This document shows positions 22,801-32,900 of a stretch of 64,000 bases of DNA, piece after piece. Below the pieces are notes generated by a model. The model saw nothing but the letters and a program-made list of their open reading frames with translations, was not told the DNA's origin and ran no database searches. The position numbers and the translations under genes were made by a program. Origin of the DNA: Membranipora membranacea (Eukaryota; Bryozoa; Gymnolaemata; Cheilostomatida; Membraniporidae); NCBI GenBank assembly GCA_914767715.1, contig OU612066.1, positions 38,288,283 to 38,352,282 of the forward strand, in the 5' to 3' direction. Position 1 is the stretch's first letter. Every line of letters begins with the position of its first letter.

Positions 22801-23998
22801 GCTGTGTTGCACTCATAATCAATTTGATTGTATTTGAATCCTGGAACACCGGCATAGGCTGTTTTTTTCCTTCCATTGTTAAGTGTAGCTGTATGAATGA
22901 TTCGATGATTTGTTCTGTCAAAAGAGTATGAGAAAGTCTGTGATTGACATCAGCATATTTGCTGTATTAGTGACATCGAACTCGTGGAGGTATTTGTTTG
23001 AGGAAGACACTAAATATGTGAAAGCCTGTTCACAGATACGTTATTCCAGCCCCTAACATTGGTCTTGTGTTATCTCTCGTAGTCAGATCTGCCTGTGGAA
23101 GGTATCCAAGAAGAGACCAGTAGCTACTATTAAACAAGCACATGATGGTGAGGGTGAGGTGTGGATTAGTGCTCTAAGAGCTCTCAAGAATACAGATCTA
23201 CTCGCTTCAGGTGTGTGATCAGCACGCAATATAATAAAGCAACAACATGAAGCTCACTCTGTGTGTAGTTGTAAGGTGCTATTCGGGTGATAGCAGGCAG
23301 TGTGGTAAAATAAGTGGAACAAATTTTGGCGTTCACTCAAAATTATGTAAAAAATCTAACTTAGGTTATTCCTACATGCAAAACTTTTGAATTTCATATC
23401 CCGAACCCTTTGTCTTAGTCCTCACACATACATATTGATTTTTATTAGCAGGGTCAAAAAATGGTCAGATTAAACTGTGGAAGATGCCTCAAATGGGAGC
23501 TATGACAACTCTGCACACCATTCCAATTGTAAGTTGAGCGTTATATATTTTTCCACAGATATTTATATTGCACCTGATTACCAGTCTGCTGATGATCCAC
23601 TTGTATCCCCATTATAGATATAGAGACTATATAGAGGCTCCTTTTCATCGGAAAATATATGGATATATAAAGGTCACAAAACAATCTTTCTGACACGCAA
23701 AGACTGAGTGTTTGTTGCTAATAAAAATGAGGTATTTGTTCCTTTATTATGTTATATCTATATTATATATGTTATATTTGTATTGTTATACTGTTATATT
23801 AAGGCTTTTTACTCTCTTATCTTGTAGCCTGGGTTTGTGAATGATATCCAGTTCTCATCAGGAGGTAAGTTTCTAGCTGCAGCTGTAGGACAAGAACACA
23901 GGCTTGGCAGATGGTGGACATTGAAGGATGCTAAAAACTGCCTAGCTATTGTCAAACTGCCGAGAAATGAGTCAAATGCAGCAAGCAAAGAAAGCTGA
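16847..23998 (+). CDS. RRP9: RRP9 / U3-55K, WD40 protein of the U3 snoRNP
   Basis: Nucleolar WD40 protein that binds U3 snoRNA for 18S rRNA processing. Exons: 16847-16853 (tentative ATG exon), 16963-17098, 18803-18918, 19103-19170, 19405-19446, 19654-19780, 20237-20361, 21273-21365, 21546-21781, 22639-22701, 23083-23210, 23453-23528, 23828-23998. The N-terminus has an RG-rich stretch and acidic patches (EELSEDSDEE, EADSEDD), then family signatures: TPQEKRLRIAKEYL, ILRGHQLSLTCLV, KDCSIIKW, GLAFRRGSHELFSSSTDRSV, GRDNTVRVWKI, SKKRP, and the C-terminal GQEHRLGRWW. All phases agree except at the exon starting 23453, where one base seems missing. The first exon is uncertain: ATGGGCC^GTAAGC joins in phase to an acceptor ending GAATAGAG. 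An acceptor at 16955 with another start is possible. Confidence 0.93.
17300..18500. mobile_element. Foldback element filling RRP9 intron 2
   Basis: Imperfect inverted arms occupy most of the intron between the exons ending 17098 and starting 18803. Paired blocks include 17399-17462 with 18347-18410 (CGCAATGG...AAACGCTGC), 17636-17745 with about 18245-18345, and 17840-17895 with 18065-18125. The arms differ by scattered changes, so the element is older than the perfect hairpins elsewhere in the window. No coding capacity is visible. Confidence 0.8.
17463..17634. repeat. 172-bp arm difference flanked by 12-bp direct repeats
   Basis: CAAAAACGCTGC occurs at 17451-17462 and 17623-17634. The opposite arm of the foldback contains this word once and lacks the sequence in between. 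This is either an insertion with a target duplication in the left arm or a repeat-mediated deletion in the right arm. Confidence 0.7.
20475..20859. mobile_element. TTAA-flanked MITE in RRP9 intron 7
   Basis: A 385-bp stretch begins TTAAAGGGCAACCAAGG and ends with its exact inverse, giving 21-bp perfect terminal inverted repeats that include TTAA at both ends. There is no transposase frame inside. TTAA targets are typical of piggyBac-type transposases, so a non-autonomous piggyBac-like element is the best reading. GTAGAC/GTCTAC just outside the ends could mean the inverted repeat is longer. Confidence 0.75.
21823..22451 (+). mobile_element. tRNA-Ser-like SINE interrupted by a LINE tail (RRP9 intron 9)
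   Basis: The head GTGGTCTGACGGTTAAGGG followed by ATGGACT resembles the A-box half of a tRNA-Ser (A box 21831-21841). A B box, GGTTCGATTCC, is at 22179-22189. The two are over 330 bp apart instead of the usual few tens, because foreign sequence (21861-22167) lies between them. The SINE body continues past the B box and ends in a tail of AATAG repeats at about 22439-22451. Confidence 0.75.
21861..22167 (+). mobile_element. 3' end of a LINE inserted in the SINE
   Basis: This stretch ends a short frame (HNRVLRSGRRIIKPKYRTKY...) at a TAA near 21973. It continues as an AT-rich untranslated tail with AATAAA near 22139 and finishes in five to six TAA repeats. A short tandem TAA tail is typical of some non-LTR retrotransposons such as the I group. 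The 5' truncation fits LINE insertion; I could not define a target duplication. Confidence 0.55.
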
Positions 23999-24779
23999 AG
24001 TGTTACTGTGAGCTGAACGAGAAGTTGTAACTTCTGTACATCACATGCATGGGATAAGTGAGAAGACCTCTGTATATGAATGAATGATTACAGCAATCCA
24101 GATATCAGTTGCTCACGACTAGAAATATCACTGACTATCATCTGGAGATCTCAGATAGATTCCTCATAATACAACTTAGGCATCATCACAAACCACATAT
24201 ATCCATCATTTCATGAAATATACCATAATATAGACTCTGTACATTGACTGTTTTATTTATTTTTACATAGTCAAAATGAAAAATACAGAATATGTAATGA
24301 AAGTTTCCGGCAAATAATAATAATAAAATATCAAGGAAAAACTGTAACACGTAATGAACTTACCGTTGTGTGGAAAATCCAAAATCATCTTGTACCAAAT
24401 ACTACCAGCAATGTGTAGTTTTCAATTGTACACGGAACACATTCCAAGCTGCTGGTGAGCTTTCAAGTTATGCCGAGACGCAACTCTAAATAAGGACCCT
24501 TATTCAAGTTGTATCTATATTCAGTAAGACAATGATCACAAAACTCGCGAAATAGGAATAGAATCAACGCCGCCCACAAGGAGAAATGAAAAGAGGGGAT
24601 GGGAAAAATACAGGTTGATTGATTGATTTTCTTTGCTGCTAAAAATCGTAATCGGGTGAAACTAATTGCGACAAAAATGAATCGGAAAAGATTTTTCTAG
24701 ACCACGTATTTACTAAACAGGCTATTCAGTTTTACATTGTAGTTTGTTTAAACTAGTGGTATATCTTTGAGCCTACTAG

Positions 24780-25440
24780 AGTGGCAGCCTGTGCTAGAAT
24801 TGCGCTTCGGCAGATGCTTGTGCAGTCTATGCTCACCATCAACCGCAACGCTTGCTACAAAGTTTTGGCACAAATGTTCGAGATAACTGCATAGTGATGG
24901 TATGCCTGATCTGACTGATCTAGCCCATAATCATAGGTGTGTCCGGGTAGATAACGCTCAAACACTGCCTCTGAATAGATTCTTACCTATTTTTGTCGGT
25001 TTCTGATAGATAACTGAACCACGCAGGAGCGGCATAGCACAATACAGATTGAATGTTAGCAAGGTAAAACCTTATTAGACTAGGTGCATCAACACAAATC
25101 GTTTAGGTGTCAGGAGTGCATGGAGTCTAGATTTAGCACGAGAGTAGTTTGTTTCCACATGACTTGTGAAAGATAGATTTATTTGTCGATCATAACCCCG
25201 AGCAGTTTGAATTGTAAGCCTTCTTTTTGGTACAAATTCACATTAAGCCCAAGATCAGATGTTATGTTGAGACTCGGACTTACATTCATAGTCTTGGTTT
25301 TGGCAGTGTTCAAGGTCATGACATTATCTAGGCTCCAGCTGTGTATGGTGTTGAGAGCTTGTTGCAGTGGTGAGTTGGACATCAGTATAATAGTGCAAGA
25401 GATGGTCGTTAGTCTTATTCACATCAATGACTATTTATAA
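24780..25440 (-). pseudogene. Decayed LINE reverse transcriptase fragment
   Basis: The best segment, 25382-25179, reads SPLQQALNTIHSWSLDNV, LNTAKTKTMNVS and FKLLGVMID. This is the layout after the catalytic motif of non-LTR reverse transcriptases (work on the L-N-x-x-K-T-K region and the LLGV-x-ID segment). Upstream, YYTDVQL resembles a broken YADD box. Downstream, pieces such as FTSHVETNYSRAKSRLHALL, YLANIQSVLCYAAPAW and IQRQCL fit the rest of the C-terminus but only with frameshifts and stops. It is a dead copy; CR1/L2/Jockey-like classes are all possible. Confidence 0.75.
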
Positions 25441-25682
25441 TCTTTGTTCACATCATTGTCCTTCTATTAGGTGGTAAGGCCATTTCATAATAACATGTGG
25501 TTAGTAAAAAACACGAAATACCAATAGTTCTGATGAAGAAACCAAGACACAGTTCTGGTGGTCTCAGATCAGCCTGCTATTGAGGTTTGAGCAGCTTTTC
25601 TATACACCTCAAACACTTGGATTGTTTTAAGTATAATATCAGATATATCCAACTAGGTCCGGGCAAATGATTTTATGTATTT

Positions 25683-25737
25683 GGTAGATCAATGAACTCC
25701 CTCTTCCTCGGAAGAGGGAGTTGATTGGGTAGATCAA
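25683..25737. repeat. Short hairpin flanked by 10-bp direct repeats
   Basis: AACTCCCTCTTCC (25695-25707) pairs exactly with 25710-25722 around a 2-nt loop. GGTAGATCAA stands at 25683-25692 and again at 25728-25737, directly outside. The arrangement resembles a tiny foldback insertion with a target-site duplication. Confidence 0.7.
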
Positions 25738-26916
25738 CCAGTTCATAAGAGGTTACCCCTTATTGTCAAAAGAGAAGACAACTATGTTGTAAGTACAGTT
25801 GGTTTTGTTGCTAAATATGCCGCCTTCCCTAGCTAAAGTGTATCCTAAACTATAAATACATAAATAGTGCTTTACAGCTGTTATAAAATACCTGGCAGAT
25901 ATCTTGCTTATGACTGTCAGTTAAACTGACTAGGGTCATGGGTCCATCCCCCATGAGATATCAGACATAAGTGCGAGCTGTAATAAGTCTCACACAAATA
26001 AACATTGCTGCTTAGATCTCCATCTTTCCATGTCAGACATATCTACTCACTATAATAATGTGTACATATTCCCAAACAGCAAGAAATGGTCAGATCTACT
26101 GTTTTTATTTATTTTTTGAATGATTAAAGTAAAATATATAGGATAGGTAGTAAAATTTCAGTACAGTGTAAAACTATATTTCTTCTGTAAACAAAACAAA
26201 TAGGAAAATAGTGTATGGTGAGCAAACAGAAAAACTTCAAACAACATTACAGTTAATAGTATATATCAGTCAGTTTCTAAAACAAATCAGGCCAGATCGC
26301 AACAGTTTATGCATTGTGCTAACGGCTATTATTGACAACAGAAAACAAAAAAATTCAGAAAAAATCCTCACAGCAAACTGTTTTGTCTCAATTTCTTCTC
26401 TTAATTTGACTCCAATTCTCAAATAACGATCTCATTCTATTTTCGGCAAGTGTGCTGACCGCTTAGTGATTACCTCATTCTAACATGTCAAGGTCGTCTT
26501 TGCAGTATTAAATTTATGTACAACAGCAGAAAATGAGATTCGAGTAATGGCTATCGTCTTCCTTAGTGACTTTATCATATCATTGGCTTGGTCGTTTGCA
26601 ACTCGAGGCTACGATTATTATTATGTGAATTTAAAAGTGTCTTGGAAGGGTTTTAAATATTTTTATAATATAATGCATTTAATTTACACAATGACAACAA
26701 GCCAGTGGTTATGATAACCTGCCCAATTTGTTGACATTACTTGCATAGCCTAAATCTGCCGTGTACAAAACTAGACTTTGGCAAGTGCTAATTTAGAACA
26801 AGAGGCCAACATATAACTCTGCTATATCGGTTATGGTCTATGCAGGCATTATGAAGGTGTCTTGGTGAATGAACACATTGTAGACAAAAACAATCACTGG
26901 AATGGGAGTTAGGTGC

Positions 26917-29900
26917 TCATTCTTCTTCCTGAGCTGCAGTCTTAAGTCTCCAGGATACTGCTGCCACTAAAGCTGCTCCTTTACCGCTGCCGTCTGATGA
27001 CAACATCAGCTTAAACTAAAAATAAATTGGTGATTTCCGTAATTTGATGTGATTGATGATGAGAATAATAGATATTTATGAGGATATTGATTCTTTGATG
27101 AGAAGTTGTGTTCTCCATTATTATAAAGTAGCTGAAGTGCCTGTAAGAAAAAGACAGAATGGGATAAAAAATGACTTAAAAATTCATAATTTAATTCTTA
27201 TGTTCCTATCTGATGAGGGTAATGATTTTAGTCATGTGATAGGCCTACATAACACATGTCAGGTATGCCTACTTGTTTGTTTGGTGCCAGTTGTGTAATC
27301 TTTTCTGTGATAAGTTGGTGAAACCTTGGATGATATCTGTACAAAGAACCGTCTACTCCTACAGTGACGGCTGGTTTGCTAACACGCTGTAATAATACTG
27401 CAATTCCTGCAAAAAAGTACCGAGGAAAATTTACCACATGATACTCCTAGAAATGGAGGCTTATAGAGCAGGGAGCATTCTGCTGCCCTAGAATGTAAAC
27501 GTCCAAAATTACTACACATCGAGACTTCTGAGAATTTTGCAGCTAACACAAAAAAAGCTTATCATCAGATTAAGAAGTAGGGATGTAGGACACTTGCATC
27601 TTAAGCAAATGACTGTACCATAGCAGAGATTTTTATGAAGCTTTGAGGACAGAAGCAGAGGAGAAATAAATCACAACACTGAAGTACACTCAGCTTATAT
27701 AAGCGACAATGAGAATCTGACCTGCTGCAGCTAGGTAAGCTGCCCTCGTAGAGACCACAGTACACACTTCCTGTAAGACGAGACAGTCTACCAGTCTGTA
27801 ACACGTCACTGGTATATCCAGCTCATCTAATACCTGACGTGTATTCTCATATGTACTAAACTCTCCATCGCTGTAAGCACAGATAATCAGAGAATCACCA
27901 TCACATATCTCTCATAATATATGACAAAGATTTCAAACAAGGATTTTAAATACTGCGTATTTGTTACCAAAGTTGTGGCACCGTTGTAAAAAAAACAACT
28001 GTCTTCTTTTCAACATGTGAATGCGCTTCACGAGGCACCATTTGATAAATCCCCAATACTAGGTACTATTTTCTTCACAACAAATATTTAACCATCCAGG
28101 CCATTGTGCTGGTTGATCTCTCTGATGGTCTGAAGGAAAAAGTTCAGAACTTCAAATTTTCTAGGCTAACCTGACCCATGAGGGCAATGATCATCAGTTA
28201 TTAGAAAAGAAGACATGAGAGTCAGTAGTTTGTAGTATATGACGGATGTACAGACTAGGGGATTAGAGAAGATGGATAGTATTTTAATTTCAGGTGTAGT
28301 GCCCAAATGTTAACTTAAAGTGGCTCGACCGGTATATAAGGGCCAGTCAATGTAAAGTGATCACCCAGCCATATCAAATTTAAATGGGGTTAGCAGCATT
28401 CAAATTCCTCCTGCTTTTTCGGAATTAAGAGGAGAAGCAGTGAATTGTTTTTAATGGGAATCAGACAAGCTGATGCGGAATTGTGTGATACACATGCCCA
28501 ATAAATTTTCATTCCAATAATGGCATTGGAAAGTGGTGAAAATATGACTGATGTCATACGAAATCGCCCATTTCAAAATATACGAGCTCTTATTGGTCAA
28601 TTTTGACGTTATGATTTATGGTTTTAGAGGTTGCCTAGATACCGTTGTCAAGATTGAAATTGACCGTTATAATTAAACCGTTGTAATATAATCCCAAGTG
28701 TGATGAGCCAACACAACAATAGCTATATCATACGCTTCTATTCAACTTTATTTATGGGTGTCTGCGAATCACAATTTCTTATATGACACACTTGACCACT
28801 TGAGAACGCACCGTGGACTGGCTGTTAGAGGCGGAGACGAAGGTCATTCTCCGCCTCTAATTACATTGATCAGCCAATGGTCTTGCCTGTCACTTCACAC
28901 GATTAACCCCCTTCGATTCCTTCCTCTTTAAACTGGGTTAAACGTTAACATATAATTATGATTTTAATCGCATTTATAGACTTCTTGGCCCAAGGATCAA
29001 ACTCATTGAGAACACTGAGAGCACCTACCTTTCAATCTCAGAGATGTATTTAGTGAGGAATGCCATTGGTGTCTTTAGTTTATCTGAAGAGAATCCACCG
29101 AATAAAGAGCCGATCTCGACCAATTTTACGATGACTTGTCGAGCTATCTCTCCCATATACATACCGCTTATCATCTTCTCGTATCTGTGCAATATATGAC
29201 CATGTGTAACATGAGATGTCGTGATTTAAAATGATTTTGAAAACTAAGTCCGTTGTGTTTTCTTAATTGCAATAAACAGCAGCATTACTGCCAAACAATC
29301 AAAATTTTTAAATCACTTCATACGTTTTGTTTCAGACAAAGTTTGGATACTGGCTGGATATTGGTGTACTATAGCTAAAAATCAGCTAGAGAAATAAGAC
29401 TCATCCTTGTAACAGCCATACTGTAATAACTATCACTATAATATAACTCACTGTCTCTTCTCAAACACTTTGATATCGAAGAATATACATTCCTAGTCTA
29501 AGTGCTCAGACTCCAAGGCGCAGGGAGTTACTTGCGCACGCTATCAAAAGAGGAGTTTGATAGCGTGCGCAAGTAACTCCCTGCGCCTTGGAGTCTGAGC
29601 ACTTAGACTAATACATTCCTAACCATAATATAATATAATGGTCTTTCTCTCCCACATAATGTGATCCGCTCCCCCAAACTCATAAGTAAGTTAGCCCATT
29701 AATCTGTGGCAGGCAGACGCCCCCCCTGCATGAGTAAATTATGTGTGGTCTACCGTTCCCTACTTTGTTCAAAAAACTTGAATTTAATCATAAATATTGG
29801 TGTATAGTAACTATTTTATATAGTACTGAAAATAATGAAGTAAGGTTTTTTTCTTGATTCTGGTAACCATGTAATTTTCCAGAGTTGATTTTATGAGTGT

Positions 29901-32900
29901 TCAGGTGCAGGCTATGACTGACCAGGGTAACCCAAGTAAAGACATTGTGTGTCACCGCTGACACTGATAGTTCTGATATATTACCAAATTATTATCAATC
30001 AATAATATATTAATCTCCATGTATTAATTATATTTTTACGATTTTGTAAATTCTGCCTGTTACCTATTCTCCCTGCCATATTTCCACCAAACTGCCGGTA
30101 CAAATGATGGGTAGGTGACCTAAATACAGGTATCACCAACAGTTGTGTCTGTGCCACATGTTTTTTATAGGTCTTTCTCTCTATAAATCAATTTAAACTC
30201 TAATCCTCAATCCCAATCGCCTAGCTTGCACAGAAAAATGGCCTGCTAAAAACATTTTTTTACACCACCATTATTAATATTATAATTACTATCAGTTGAT
30301 TCCGAGTTTGACATTGCCTCACCTCACCTCAGCTGTTTTATTAAACTTTGGATCAATGTAATATCCATCACATGACTGAAAGTAACTTTCTAATTTAACA
30401 GGAGGTAGGAATGCTGTATACTTGTACTCAATGACGTTTTTTCAGTGTTTATACAAAAGTGCATGTATGTTGTTTTTCTTCACGAAAGTGACGCTGATCA
30501 ACATCAGTTCTATTTATGATAAGACATACAGATAAACAACTTTATGGCCTGATCAAAAATCAAATTGATTCGTTAGTTTTCTAACCAATAACCATGTGAG
30601 ATTTTGCCAAGCCCCCAAGCGCAGGGTGTATCGAGCATGCATAGTATTTTGCCATAAAAGATAACAAAGACATGTTGATCGAAATTCCTCAATAACTTTT
30701 TTGGCTGATTGCCTTCATTGCCATAGTGCAATAACCTCTATAGGTGCTACAGCACGTGATCTTGTATGATTGTTGCTACAACAATAACATAATTGTGTTG
30801 AGTGCAAACGCACTAGTTCTGACCGAATTTTATCGCAATAATATATAATATTACAGTATTTTTTGATAATATAGTTGGAGCCAACTCTTTGTCACACTCA
30901 ATCAATCCAATGAATTCCCTCTCCTCAGTTCATTGATCAATAAGTCACTTTGGTAAACACTTCTTCAGTGTGCAAAGTACCATGATATTTATTTACTTAC
31001 CGAAATCAATTATTATCTATGGCCTCACAAAATTAAAGTTTTATATTAAAATGGTTCACTTTACTTATCAGATCCGGCTCAGGGGCGGTTATCCGAAAAA
31101 TGGGCCTACACAAGTGACAAAGCTTTTTATACCTAGGATAGGTCTACAAGAAGATCCATAGATTGAACCCCCTACCCTTCCTTCATCATAAGTTTGGAGC
31201 ATGAATATATTGTCACGAGATATACTAAAACTGGATAAATTGTGCGTCGCCGGAAGCTTCGGTTACGACTATGGCCTACTACAGACACATTCAAACCAGT
31301 GCCATTCAAAGTTTAAAGTATTAAAAAAAAATTTCCATGACCATATCCCACAATTCTACATCCCTTGACTCTCCGTTCCTCACAACATTGAGGGATTACT
31401 GAGTCTCACTCACATTTGTTTTTCAGGGTTGATTGACATGTTGTCCACATTTCTATCATATTCAGTCGTTAAAAAATCCAGAGCTGATACGCCGTTTTTC
31501 CTGTGACCAAACGCTCCCCATTCTGTGTTGATTATGACCTACAGAGAGAAAGAATACAAAAACTTACCGTGATTTACTAGCATGCGTGATTTACTCGCAT
31601 GCGGCACTTGTATTGTTTGTGGCTTAGCCGAATAATACTTGGTATGTTGATTCGCCATGCAGCCATTAATCACATCATCATGATTTACCCTAAGAAAAAC
31701 TATATCCTATATCCTCTTCACACAACAAAACATAAAATTTTATTCACTAAACTTTACATTATAAATTTTTGATTTTGAAATATCAAAAATGTACATGGTA
31801 ATGCTGAGAGTGAGTACGATGAATAAGGATATACAGATTTTCCAAAACTAAAATATGACAATTATGACCTTTTCTAGCATACTATTTATAATAATGACAT
31901 GTTTCTCAAATAATCTGAGCATTTAATCTCCAAGTTAATGATTGTGAGTGAAAAGATTGGGTACCTCCACCGTCATGCGAAAAATTTGTTCAAGCAAATG
32001 TGGCTGCGTCAGTTTATTACCAGACAGAAAAGCAGGCTAAGCATGAGCTACCCGAGCTCAGAGTACTATGTGACAGGGTGACAGGGTCAATCCCGTCATC
32101 CCGCAGAGAACCCAGGCTACTACCCGAGCTCAGAGTACCATGTGACAGGGTGACAGGGTCAATCCCGTCATCCCGCAGAGAACCCAGGCTACTACCCGAG
32201 CTCAGAGTACCATGTGACAGGGTGACAGGGTCAATCCCGTCATCCCGCAGAGAACCCAGGCTACATCCCGCAACTCAGAGTACCATGTGACAGGGTGACA
32301 GGGTCAATCCCGTCATCCCGCAGAGAACCAAGGCTACATCCCGCGAGCTCAGAGTACCATGTGACAGGGTCAATCCCGTCATCCCACAGAGAACCCAGAC
32401 TACATCCCGCGGAGCACCAAGGCTATACAGTATATTACCGAGCAAAAAATACTTACTTCATCACCCAATACACGAGTCTAATTAGATAATAAACATCACA
32501 ATACTGAGCGGGAGTTTGGAGTGGGAAGTATATCAATATGTGAATTATATCTATAGTATACAATAAGCAGAATTAAAATTATAGGAGATATCTTTCGGTT
32601 TTGTTAAGACCTCAGACAGGTTGTGTCATTCTATGCTGATGATTTAATGTTTAGGTTATGTTTCTTTCCAACTGTTAATTTAATACACATGTATCTACAT
32701 TAGGCTATAAGAAGCTGACTTCAGGGTCAAACTAAAATAAGAAAAATTCAAGTAATTCAATTCATGCATAATCACTCTAATCCCTGACAGCGGATTATGT
32801 ATTAGTTAATGAATACCTCTCTGGGGTCTTCGGCATCAGCATCCCATTGTTTTACTTTGTCCAGCCTCTCCATGTAACACGCGTTAGTCCCTGTACCTGT

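Larger units (their letters stand above)
23999..26916. other. Convergent intergenic region between RRP9 and hexokinase
   Basis: It contains the RRP9 3' UTR (an AATAAA-like signal near 24321), a decayed LINE on the minus strand at 24780-25440 and a hairpin at 25693-25727. The remaining 1.1 kb before the hexokinase stop (25740-26916) shows no feature I can support. Confidence 0.6.

Noticed and set aside
32000-32489. Plus-strand frames with 24-residue repeats
   Set aside because: They are due to the 72-bp tandem repeat inside a hexokinase intron; there are no splice or domain signals.
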